From: Microvelia longipes
Lineage: Eukaryota > Arthropoda > Insecta > Hemiptera > Veliidae
Length of the DNA: 64,000 bases
Assembly: GCA_018340805.1 (NCBI GenBank)
Contig: JACMZG010000008.1
Span: 81,940,096 to 82,004,095 of the forward strand
Direction: 5' to 3'
Under the pieces are notes generated by a model. That model searched no databases, was not told where the DNA came from, and saw nothing but the letters and a program-made list of their open reading frames with translations. The position numbers were made by a program, and so were the translations under genes. Of the stretch, positions 35,482 through 44,883 are shown one piece after another (the first letter of the stretch is position 1; each line of letters starts with the position of its first letter).

Positions 35482-35996
35482 GCTTTATCAGTGATCATGA
35501 TAAAGCCTCTTTTGGTCAGTCCTTCTGAGGGTTATCACCTCAGAACTTATTTAAGTCCCTAAAGCATTACTTGGAAGTCATCATTCCAAGCCTGGGATAA
35601 GGTTAAGCAAAGCCGTAGAAAAATCATCTACAGCTAGTGAAGGTATGGTAACTGGGACCCATTTAAGCTAGTTATTCCGGAGATCACGGATAACGTTAAG
35701 CATAGGGCAGGGGAGTCCTCGGGTTAGACTTGTTCTAACGCTGAGGCTTCCGACTTTGTACTACCGCCCGACCTCAACATCCTTCCGATCTGACAGGCTA
35801 TCACTGCCAGAGTCAAGCTTGTCTTGCAGAATATCACTGCAGATAGGGCGGGGCTCCTATATAGTACCTTACCTTTACGTTTTGAGCAATAACAGGTTAT
35901 CACTGTTATAAACTTATCCCAGCTTCCCAGTCAGACTACGGTCAGCATAGCCCAGTTGTTACCCAAAATAGCCGCAACACCGCTATCAGGTGTTGC
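35482..35996 (+). promoter_or_regulatory. Array of nine stem-loops with 7-nt NNNATCA loops
   Basis: The stem-loops are: 35482-35506 (9-bp stem, loop GTGATCA), 35523-35545 (8 bp, GTTATCA), 35570-35590 (7 bp, GTCATCA), 35611-35635 (8 pairs with one mismatch, AAAATCA), 35671-35694 (8 pairs with one bulge, GAGATCA), 35789-35811 (7 pairs with one mismatch, GCTATCA), 35824-35842 (5 bp plus G-T, AATATCA), 35889-35909 (7 bp, GTTATCA) and 35974-35996 (8 bp, GCTATCA). The stem sequences are unrelated, yet every loop is 7 nt and ends ATCA. One more stem (35723-35739) has loop CTTGT. The array lies downstream of the predicted start, so it should be in the RNA leader. Packaging, dimerisation, Gag binding or translation control are possible roles. 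Confidence 0.85.
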
Positions 35997-36095
35997 CACT
36001 CCACATTAGACTTGTAAGCTAACTTAGGCGTTTAAAGTGTTATTTACTAGTATTTAATTTGCGGCTTTGTCTCTTTTCCGCTTAATTAAAGAGTC

Positions 36096-36106
36096 TGGCG
36101 ACCGTG
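36096..36106 (+). other. PBS-like sequence inside U5
   Basis: TGGCGACCGTG is identical to the first 11 bases of the PBS at 36233-36243 and lies 137 bases upstream. It is also present in the right LTR. Confidence 0.7.
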
Positions 36107-36232
36107 TAATTTCAACTTTGACCCCGAGGCTGGATAAGTATGTGTCCCCCTTGGTGCAAGTCCGGTTAGGTAGATAGGTTTTTAGGTGAAGCATCGAGAT
36201 GATGCTCCGAGGCTGTACACCGGATGTCAAAA

Positions 36233-36250
36233 TGGCGACCGTGACAGGAC
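36233..36250 (+). other. Primer-binding site
   Basis: TGGCGACCGTGACAGGAC begins three bases (AAA) after the LTR end. It starts with the TGG complementary to the tRNA CCA end. An arginine tRNA ending in -GGTCG-CCA is a plausible primer, but I cannot check the tRNA set of this genome. Confidence 0.75.
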
Positions 36251-36578
36251 AGTCGTTAGTTTTTTCTGCATTTATATCTTTGGATACTAGTGAAGTTTAA
36301 TGTGCTCAGTTGTTAGTCTATTTTGTAGTTCCTGTGTTTTCCTTTTTATACTTAGTCCTAGGTTTGGGGGTATGGTTAGATTAGGTCTGTTTGTTTAACC
36401 TTAAGTCATTCAATTTTGGTTGAGCTATTTATTTGTGCTTAGTGCGCGTGTGAACTTTTGTTTATAGTGAACTTTAAATTTAATTTGATTATAGAAACCT
36501 GACTTTATTTATTATTTTAGACTCAATTAGTGTAGTGTTTAGTGTTAAACCGGTTAATATATTTGTGTTTTTTTTACG
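36251..36578 (+). other. Untranslated leader between PBS and gag
   Basis: AT-rich, with no long open frame and no further ATCA-loop hairpins. An almost identical reversed copy is at 44536-44880. Confidence 0.6.
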
Positions 36579-38273
36579 ATGTATTCTAAAAGATTGTGCG
36601 AACTTACAGTAGCGGAGATTAAGTATGAGTTAGGTAAGCGTGGTCTTTGTACTAAAGGAAGCGCTAGTGACCTAAGGATCCATTTAGAAGAAGTAATACG
36701 ATGCTCAGGGGTTGGCAATCCCTTAGATTACACCTTTTGGATCCCCACTGAGGATCAGTCTGGGTCGGATTTACCATTAGGTTCTCCCTTACTTGGTAAT
36801 TGGTTAGCGAACGTAGATCCTGCGGTAGGACCGGCACCGTTAGTTCCTTTACCTCAAGGCCCGAGTGTAGCTATAGATGAGGCTTTTAAGGACACATGGG
36901 AATTGCCATCTTGTTCTAGGAATGCATACGTATCGGTTCCGCCGTCAATCGAAAACCAAGGTACGAAAGAAATGTATAGGCCTCCGCCCGCAACTGAAAT
37001 CAACCAGACCACTGCTGCAGCGTCCTTATCGAATCCTTTCGCTGGATGCGAACCTTCACAGATAAGCCGTGAAGCAATGAATACAATTCCTGCAAGACAT
37101 TCAGTTGGACAACCGATTGTGACTTTTTATTCACCTCCAACTCATGAACCTTTGTCTCACCCGAGTCAAAACGTGTTGACAGAAAGAGTTTCAGATATAC
37201 CGTTAGTACGCCATCCTCATCAGATTTGCGACCCGCCTTCTATGCCAAGTAGAAGTAATGCGTATCTTCCGCGAGAAGAGGCCGCGCAACCGCGAAGTTC
37301 TCGTCCGTCTCCTCAGAATCCACCAGCCACGCCAGTAGTTAGCTGTATCGACATGGCTAACCTGATAGAAGCATTTATCCAACAGTCAAAGGAAAATCGT
37401 GCCCTGATACAAAGTTTTGTACAACGATTGGATGAGCCTAAACAGAAAGTGGATTGGGACCCAGCCTTGCTTGATTATGTAATGCTGCCGTTTGAAGGGA
37501 AGGTTTACGAGGACCCGGCCAAGGTGATCAGGAAATGGGAAACTGGCTTGCTAGAAAATAAGGTTCTTAAATCCTGTTGGGTTGAGGTTGCCCTTAAATA
37601 CGTCGGCAAAGAAGTGCTAGACGTTTGGCGCTCGCAATGTATACTTGATGCTACCTGGGAAGAGTTTGTCAATTTTATAAACTCCCGTTACTCAGCTCCT
37701 AGTGACGTGTCTCAGCTTAGAGCAAATTATCATGGCGTAAAACAAGGTGAAAATGACAACGTCGAGAGATTCCTAAGAGAGAAATACGCGATATTCAAAC
37801 GAATATACCCGTTAAACCAAGATTCTGATTTCATCGAAACGGTGACGGAATTAGTCGTGCCATACCTGCGTCAGCTTTTGCGTTTGAGAGAGCCTAAATC
37901 AGTAAACGACTTTATTGCAATGGCCCGTAGGCTTGAATCGGATCGGTGTGACCAGCCATCTACATCCTCTTCAACGAACCCCTTTGTGAGTCCAGTTACT
38001 CAACAGAAACCTGAGGTTAGGACATATAAACCACGTCCCGAGTATCAACCTGCTCCGCGATTTCAAAATAGGTCGTCGGGAGATAGGGGAAATAGTTCCA
38101 TGGATGGAACTCGGAGGAACGATAACTACCCTAATTCTAATAGATGGCGTGGCAATTACACTTCCAATCAGAGACCTCACGACACAACTGCCCGTCAAGA
38201 CACAAGAAGAGAAGCTCCAGCCACCAATAAGCCCCACTTACAACTTAAGCATTTAAACGATGCCCGGAGATGA
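36579..38273 (+). CDS. gag: Gag protein with N-terminal SAP domain (Ty3/gypsy)
   Basis: 564 codons, the first ATG after the leader. Residues about 7-40 (LTVAEIKYELGKRGLCTKGS and following) fit the SAP fold, a DNA/RNA-binding helix-turn-helix-like motif. Residues about 60-290 are Pro/Ser-rich and probably disordered. Residues about 293-455 form the retrotransposon capsid region, including FINSRYSAPSDVSQLRANYH and ENDNVERFLREKYAIFKRIY. The tail (456-564) is rich in R, G, N and Q, and I see no CCHC zinc knuckle, so the basic tail may serve as nucleocapsid. Gag assembles the particle and packages RNA. It ends at TGA 38271-38273, just overlapping the pol frame. The reversed copy has one A fewer at 38252-38258 and there gag runs straight into pol, so the terminus here may be an indel effect. 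Confidence 0.85.
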   Translation: MYSKRLCELTVAEIKYELGKRGLCTKGSASDLRIHLEEVIRCSGVGNPLDYTFWIPTEDQSGSDLPLGSPLLGNWLANVDPAVGPAPLVPLPQGPSVAIDEAFKDTWELPSCSRNAYVSVPPSIENQGTKEMYRPPPATEINQTTAAASLSNPFAGCEPSQISREAMNTIPARHSVGQPIVTFYSPPTHEPLSHPSQNVLTERVSDIPLVRHPHQICDPPSMPSRSNAYLPREEAAQPRSSRPSPQNPPATPVVSCIDMANLIEAFIQQSKENRALIQSFVQRLDEPKQKVDWDPALLDYVMLPFEGKVYEDPAKVIRKWETGLLENKVLKSCWVEVALKYVGKEVLDVWRSQCILDATWEEFVNFINSRYSAPSDVSQLRANYHGVKQGENDNVERFLREKYAIFKRIYPLNQDSDFIETVTELVVPYLRQLLRLREPKSVNDFIAMARRLESDRCDQPSTSSSTNPFVSPVTQQKPEVRTYKPRPEYQPAPRFQNRSSGDRGNSSMDGTRRNDNYPNSNRWRGNYTSNQRPHDTTARQDTRREAPATNKPHLQLKHLNDARR

Positions 38274-40118
38274 CACGAGTCCACGGCTAGCTTTTAGACT
38301 TAGCGATGGTAGTGAATTTATGGCGCTTATCGATACCCAAGCTTCTAGATCTTTTATAAGCGAAAAATTAGCCTCACACCCCGACGTTAAGGTCGTTTCA
38401 CGCATAGAAGGGAAGGTTAACTTTGGTGCTTTCACTACTAGTGGGAGATCAGAAGGACAGGCTACTTTTATTATTGATGTACAGGGCGCGAAAATATACG
38501 GTAGAGGCTGAAATCTTGAAGGATTCAGTTTACCCCTTTTGCTAGGAGAGACTTGGCTCCGCCAACATGCCGTAGTTGTCGACTACGGAAATTATACTTG
38601 CTCTATAGGTAAACGGGAACGCACAACGGTCAGTTGGCGTGCAGAACCTCAAGAGATAGTTGATCTTGCCATCCCCGAAGGAATTATCGACTCCAACCTG
38701 AACAACGAACAGCGCAAAGACGTTATTGAAGTCCTTCAGACTTATTCGCGCTGCTTCCAAGGGTTAGGCCGGACTAGATCCGTTTTACACAAGATTAAAT
38801 TAAGGGACGAGACTCCCCGTCGACAACATCCATACAAATATAATGATGAGAAGCGGGCTGAGATATGTAAGCAGGTTAGAGAGTTAGAGGCTGAAGGTTT
38901 AATCCAGCCCAGTGAATCTGCCTGGTCCAGTCCTGTGGTGCTAGTAAAGAAAAAGGACGGCGATTATCGACTGTGTGTCGACTACCGAAAATTAAACGAG
39001 GTAACAGAGGACGATGCCTACCCTATGCCTGATCTTCGAGAGCAACTGCATACGTTAGGTGAAGCGCGTTTCTTCACAAAGTTTGACCTTAAGTCCGGTT
39101 TTTGGCAAGTCGAGTTGGATCCGACATCTCGTCAGCTCACCGCTTTCTCTACTCCACTCGGATTGTATGAGTTCATAGTCATGCCTTTTGGGTTAAAAGG
39201 TAGCCCCAGTTCCTTTCAGAGACTCACCGAAAAGGTTCTTCGAGGTTATATAGGCAAATTTGCCAAAGTTTACCTGGACGATTTCGTCGTGTACAGCAAG
39301 ACTTAGGAAGAGCACCTGTACCACATAAGCCTAGTGCTGGAGAGACTAATCCAACATAATCTGACGTGCAAGATCTCGAAGTGCAGTATCGGCGCTCAGG
39401 AGATAGAATATCTGGGTCATATTATTTCCACAGAAGGGATAGCTACTCAGCCGGAAAAGCTTAAGGCCATAGCAGAGTTCCCGACCCCGCGAAACAAAAA
39501 AGGAATTCGCCAGTTTACGGGTCTCTGTCAGTGGTACGGCGAATTTGTGGATCATCTTGCAGACGTCGCGGCTCCACTCACCGATCTTACTAAGAATAAG
39601 ACGAGGTGGCGTTGGGGAGAAAGGGAAAACCAAGCTTTTCTAGCCCTTAAGGCTAGGCTGGCAGACGCTCCAAGTCTGGCCCACTACAATCCTAACTTAC
39701 CCCTAATTTTACAAACCGACGCGTCAGAAATTGGTTTAGGTGCAGTCCTTTTTCAGGAAACTGATAAAAAGCAGGTGTTAGGATTCGCGAGCAGAAAACT
39801 TAATGACGCCGAGACTCGGTACACGGCTTTTGAAAGGGAAGCTCTAGCTGTAATATGGGCCATAGGGAAGTATCGCCCAATGTTAGAGGGACGCAATTTC
39901 ATACTTATTACAGACAATAGTGCTCTGACGTGGATGACTAAAAATAAGGATGTTAATAGCAAGGTGCACAGATGGTTTCTGGCCCTTATGGGATATAAAT
40001 TCACCCTGCAGCATAGGCCAGGAGTTCTGAACCAAGCCGCTGACGCCCTGTCGAGGGACCCGATCGGGGAAGACGAACCTATGCTGGATATCGAAACCCC
40101 GCCTAGTCGTCATCTACC
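38260..40118 (+). pseudogene. pol: pol, left portion: protease, reverse transcriptase, RNase H (broken)
   Basis: Protease: ALIDTQASRSFI, with Gln where the catalytic D-T/S-G triad has Gly (in both arms). A one-base gain and a one-base loss (about 38487-38540) shift the frame between protease and RT. RT: LVKKKDGDYRLCVDYRKLN, FDLKSGFWQVELD, MPFGLKGSPSSFQR and the catalytic YLDD. An in-frame TAG at 39304-39306 interrupts just after VYSKT, and the same TAG is in the reversed arm. RNase H follows in frame with TDAS, the EREAL glutamate, TDNS and the AADALS aspartate, so its D-E-D-D set is complete. The native sequence stops at 40118, where it is joined to reversed integrase. The last stretch of the open frame (to 40266) is read-through into antisense sequence. 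Confidence 0.85.
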
Positions 40119-41229
40119 GTCTAAGTTGAAACAAGATCTCGGGAATATTTTCATCCCATCGGTTATGGTTTTCTCCGTCCAGCGCAATGCGGATTCCTTT
40201 TTTGATTTCTTGATTACGTCGCTCGGTTGGATTCGCCCGTGGTTGATATACCGCTGTGGTCCATAGTTCGCATCTCCACTCATTTACTACGGTGTCTGAC
40301 CACTCCTTCGACGAGAACTGGGGTCCATTATCGCTAAGTATAGCCTTAGGATAACTATAGCGAGAAAATACTTCTTTCTCCAAAGTCCTAATTATCTTTC
40401 CCGTAGTCGCTTTCGTCATGGGAAAAGCCTCAACCCAACGACTGTGAAGGTCGGTGTAAACTAATAAATTAGTTTTCCCCGATTTAGACCGAGGATAGGG
40501 ACCCATGAGGTCGATGGCTCCGACTTCCCACGTCTTCGTGGCTCTACGAGGAACCATAGGCGTTCGCGGTTGCCCGGTGAGCGGCTTGTTGGCCATACAG
40601 ATTTGGCAAGATTTCACATAACTTCTCACTGCGTTGGTCATTCTTGGCCAATAAACGCGTTTCCTTAAGGCGTTAATAGTCTCGTCGAACCCAGGGTGAC
40701 CTGCCAAACGGTGGTCATGGTATCTCTGTATTAGCTCTTCTCTCAAGTTAGACGGAGCATACAAACGAGGTCCACGGTCATCTCTATAATAGACGACATT
40801 ATTGATAAGCTGAAAATTATGTTTTTGCCTCAACCAGGCTCTCCTCTTCCGAACGTGCTTGGGAATTAACCCATCATTTAAGTAAGAAAATATCTTCTGA
40901 AGTTCTGGATCTTGATCCTGCTCAACGGCTGCGCGATCTAGAATATCGTCAGCTGCGTCACGAGTGGTACATAGACGTGTACCATCGGAAGGTAGATGAC
41001 GACTAGGCGGGGTTTCGATATCCAGCATAGGTTCGTCTTCCTCGATCGGGTCCCTCGACAGGGCGTCAGCGGCTTGGTTCAGAACTCCTGGCCTATGCTG
41101 CAGGGTGAATTTATATCCCATAAGGGCCAGAAACCATCTGTGCACCTTGCTATTAACATCCTTATTTTTAGTCATCCACGTCAGAGCACTATTGTCTGTA
41201 ATAAGTATGAAATTGCGTCCCTCTAACAT
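40119..41229 (-). pseudogene. pol: Integrase (with RNase H end), reversed copy, truncated
   Basis: An open frame of about 370 codons. It starts inside RNase H (TDNS, AADALS) and continues into integrase. The H2C2 zinc finger is H173-x4-H178 and C208-x2-C211 (counting from the M at 41229). The catalytic core has D240 in GAIDLMGPYP, D300 in LSDNGPQF and E336 in NPTERRNQ, a perfect D-D(35)-E spacing. It is cut at the 40118/40119 junction before the C-terminal domain. This copy keeps the frame that is broken in the forward integrase at about 45465. It has no start of its own and no promoter in this direction. Confidence 0.85.
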
Positions 41230-41804
41230 TGGGCGATACTTCCCTATGGCCCATATTACAGCTAGAGCTTACCTTTCAAAAGCCGTGTACCGAGTCTCGG
41301 CGTCATTAAGTTTTCTGCGCGCGAATCCTAACACCTGCTTTTTATCAGTTTCCTGAAAAAGGACTGCACCTAAACCAATTTCTGACGCGTCGGTTTGTAA
41401 AATTAGGGGTAAGTTAGGATTGTAGTGGGCCAGACTTGGAGCGTCTGCCAGCCTAGCCTTAAGGGCTAGAAAAGCTTGGTTTTCCCTTTCTCCCCAACGC
41501 CACCTCGTCTTATTCTTAGTAAGATCGGTGAGTGGAGCCGCGACGTCTGCAAGATGATCCACAAATTCGCCGTACCACTGACAGAGACCCGTAAACTGGC
41601 GAATTCCTTTTTTGTTTCGCGGGGTCGGGAACTCTGCTATGGCCTTAAGCTTTTCCGGCTGAGTAGCTATCCCTTCTGTGGAAATAATATGACCCAGATA
41701 TTCTATCTCCTGAGCGCCGATACTGCACTTCGAGATCTTGCACGTCAGATTATGTGTTGGATTAGTCTCTCCAGCACTAGGCTTATGTGGTACAGGTGCT
41801 CTTC
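41230..41804 (-). pseudogene. pol: RT connection and RNase H N-terminal part, reversed copy (broken)
   Basis: It contains the tether (FTGLCQWYG-type segment, LTDLTKNKTRWRWGERE) and TDASEIGLGAVLF. It is interrupted by a stop at 41269-41271 that arose by G-to-T relative to GAA in the forward arm. A two-base insertion near 41752 breaks the frame again. It also carries the shared TAG just before 41805. Confidence 0.8.
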
Positions 41805-43364
41805 CTAAGTCTTGCTGTACACGACGAAATCGTCCAGGTAAACTTTGGCAAATTTGCCTATATAACCTCGAAGAACCTTTTCGGTGAGTCTCTGAAAGGA
41901 ACTGGGGCTACCTTTTAACCCAAAAGGCATGACTATGAACTCATACAATCCGAGTGGAGTAGAGAAAGCGGTGAGCTGACGAGATGTCGGATCCAACTCG
42001 ACTTGCCAAAAACCGGACTTAAGGTCAAACTTTGTGAAGAAACGCGCTTCACCTAACGTATGCAGTTGCTCTCGAAGATCAGGCATAGGGTAGGCATCGT
42101 CCTCTGTTACCTCGTTTAATTTTCGGTAGTCGACACACAGTCGATAATCGCCGTCCTTTTTCTTTACTAGCACCACAGGACTGGACCAGGCAGATTCACT
42201 GGGCTGGATTAAACCTTCAGCCTCTAACTCTCTAACCTGCTTACATATCTCAGCCCGCTTCTCATCATTATATTTGTATGGATGTTGTCGACGGGGAGTC
42301 TCGTCCCTTAATTTAATCTTGTGTAAAACGGATCTAGTCCGGCCTAACCCTTGGAAGCAGCGCGAATAAGTCTGAAGGACTTCAATAACGTCTTTGCGCT
42401 GTTCGTTGTTCAGGTTGGAGTCGATAATTCCTTCGGGGATGGCAAGATCAACTATCTCTTGAGGTTCTGCACGCCAACTGACCGTTGTGCGTTCCCGTTT
42501 ACCTATAGAGCAAGTATAATTTCCGTAGTCGACAACTACGGCATGTTGGCGGAGCCAAGTCTCTCCTAGCAAAAGGGGGTAAACTGAATCCTTCAAGATT
42601 TCAGCCTCTACCGTATATTTTCGCCCCTGTACATCAATAATAAAAGTAGCCTGTCCTTCTGATCTCCCACTAGTAGTGAAAGCACCAAAGTTAACCTTCC
42701 CTTCTATGCGTGAAACGACCTTAACGTCGGGGTGTGAGGCTAATTTTTCGCTTATAAAAGATCTAGAAGCTTGGGTATCGATAAGCGCCATAAATTCACT
42801 ACCATCGCTAAGTCTAAAAGCTAGCCGTGGACTCGTGTCATCTCCGGGCATCGTTAAATGCTTAAGTTGTAAGTGGGGCTTATTGGTGGCTGGAGCTTCT
42901 CTTCTTGTGTCTTGACGGGCAGTTGTGTCGTGAGGTCTCTGATTGGAAGTGTAATTGCCACGCCATCTATTAGAATTAGGGTAGTTATCGTTCCTCCGAG
43001 TTCCATCCATGGAACTATTTCCCCTATCTCCCGACGACCTATTTTGAAATCGCGGAGCAGGTTGATACTCGGGACGTGGTTTATATGTCCTAACCTCAGG
43101 TTTCTGTTGAGTAACTGGACTCACAAAGGGGTTCGTTGAAGAGGATGTAGATGGCTGGTCACACCGATCCGATTCAAGCCTACGGGCCATTGCAATAAAG
43201 TCGTTTACTGATTTAGGCTCTCTCAAACGCAAAAGCTGACGCAGGTATGGCACGACTAATTCCGTCACCGTTTCGATGAAATCAGAATCTTGGTTTAACG
43301 GGTATATTCGTTTGAATATCGCGTATTTCTCTCTTAGGAATCTCTCGACGTTGTCATTTTTCAC
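41805..43364 (-). pseudogene. pol: Gag tail, protease and RT in one frame, reversed copy
   Basis: 519 codons. The Gag C-terminal region passes without a break into the protease (DTQA at the active site) and on through RT to YLDD at residues 509-512. It stops at the same TAG as the forward arm. This continuous frame suggests that the parental element encoded a Gag-Pol fusion without a frameshift, or that an A has been lost here. The ATG at the start is internal to gag and is created by a one-base run-length change (five A instead of four at about 43357-43364). Confidence 0.8.
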
Positions 43365-44535
43365 CTTGTTTTACGCCATGATAATTTGCTCTAAGCTGAG
43401 ACACGTCACTAGGAGCTGAGTAACGGGAGTTTATAAAATTGACAAACTCTTCCCAGGTAGCATCAAGTATACATTGCGAGCGCCAAACGTCTAGCACTTC
43501 TTTGCCGACGTATTTAAGGGCAACCTCAACCCAACAGGATTTAAGAACCTTATTTTCTAGCAAGCCAGTTTCCCATTTCCTGATCACCTTGGCCGGGTCC
43601 TCGTAAACCTTCCCTTCAAACGGCAGCATTACATAATCAAGCAAGGCTGGGTCCCAATCCACTTTCTGTTTAGGCTCATCCAATCGTTGTACAAAACTTT
43701 GTATCAGGGCACGATTTTCCTTTGACTGTTGGATAAATGCTTCTATCAGGTTAGCCATGTCGATACAGCTAACTACTGGCGTGGCTGGTGGATTCTGAGG
43801 AGACGGACGAGAACTTCGCGGTTGCGCGGCCTCTTCTCGCGGAAGATACGCATTACTTCTACTTGGCATAGAAGGCGGGTCGCAAATCTGATGAGGATGG
43901 CGTACTAACGGTATATCTGAAACTCTTTCTGTCAACACGTTTTGACTCGGGTGAGACAAAGGTTCATGAGTTGGAGGTGAATAAAAAGTCACAATCGGTT
44001 GTCCAACTGAATGTCTTGCAGGAATTGTATTCATTGCTTCACGGCTTATCTGTGAAGGTTCGCATCCAGCGAAAGGATTCGATAAGGACGCTGCAGCAGT
44101 GGTCTGGTTGATTTCAGTTGCGGGCGGAGGCCTATACATTTCTTTCGTACCTTGGTTTTCGATTGACGGCGGAACCGATACGTATGCATTCCTAGAACAA
44201 GATGGCAATTCCCATGTGTCCTTAAAAGCCTCATCTATAGCTACACTCGGGCCTTGAGGTAAAGGAACTAACGGTGCCGGTCCACCTACCGCAGGATCTA
44301 CGTTCGCTAACCAATTACCAAGTAAGGGAGAACCTAATGGTAAATCCGACCCAGACTGATCCTCAGTGGGGATCCAAAAGGTGTAATCTAAGGGATTGCC
44401 AACCCCTGAGCATCGTATTACTTCTTCTAAATGGATCCTTAGGTCACTAGCGCTTCCTTTAGTACAAAGACCACGCTTACCTAACTCATACTTAATCTCC
44501 GCTACTGTAAGTTCGCACAATCTTTTAGAATACAT
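43354..44535 (-). pseudogene. gag: Gag, reversed copy, frameshifted
   Basis: 393 codons, nearly identical to residues 1-391 of the forward Gag, with the same SAP domain and capsid start. It has one extra glycine codon (VGGPAP versus VGPAP). It ends early because of the extra A in the run near 43360. The leader behind its ATG (44536-44880) is the reverse of the forward leader. Confidence 0.85.
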
Positions 44536-44883
44536 CGTAAAAAAAACACAAATATATTAACCGGTTTAACACTAAACACTACACTAATTGAGTCTAAAAT
44601 AATAAATAAAGTCAGGTTTCTATAATCAAATTAAATTTAAAGTTCACTATAAACAAAAGTTCACACGCGCACTAAGCACAAATAAATAGCTCAACCAAAA
44701 TTGAATGACTTAAGGTTAAACAAACAGACCTAATCTAACCATACCCCCAAACCTAGGACTAAGTATAAAAAGGAAAACACAGGAACTACAAAATAGACTA
44801 ACAACTGAGCACATTAAACTTCACTAGTATCCAAAGATATAAATGCAGAAAAAACTAACGACTGTCCTGTCACGGTCGCCATT

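Larger units (their letters stand above)
34976..36229 (+). repeat. 5' long terminal repeat
   Basis: About 1254 bases, TGACA...TGTCA. It matches 48125-49370 along its whole length. Differences are mostly one-base gains or losses (for example 'ggcctctg' versus 'ggctctg', 'aggcagc' versus 'agcagc'). U3 carries two CRE palindromes and a TATA box. The transcribed part carries the hairpin array at 35482-35996. ATTAAA at 36085-36090 is a possible poly(A) signal. Confidence 0.92.
40119..44883 (-). mobile_element. Reversed internal copy (mid-integrase back to PBS)
   Basis: Read on the minus strand, this segment runs from the PBS (44883) through leader, gag, protease, RT and RNase H to integrase. It ends at the base equivalent to 45792. 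Its left junction is at 40118/40119 ('catctacc' joined to 'gtctaagttg'), and its right junction is at 44883/44884 with about 2 bases of shared sequence. It contains no LTR. It differs from the forward arm by a handful of substitutions and run-length changes. Confidence 0.9.

Noticed and set aside
38252..38258. TTTAAAC, a classic -1 frameshift heptamer, at the gag-pol overlap
   Set aside because: In the forward arm pol is in the +1 (equivalently -2) frame relative to gag, so -1 slippage would not reach it, and the reversed arm lacks one A here. A run-length error is the simpler reading.
40119..44883. A second, separate gypsy element inserted in reverse
   Set aside because: The reversed segment has no LTR, PPT or target duplication of its own, and ends exactly inside pol and at the PBS, so it is an internal duplication.
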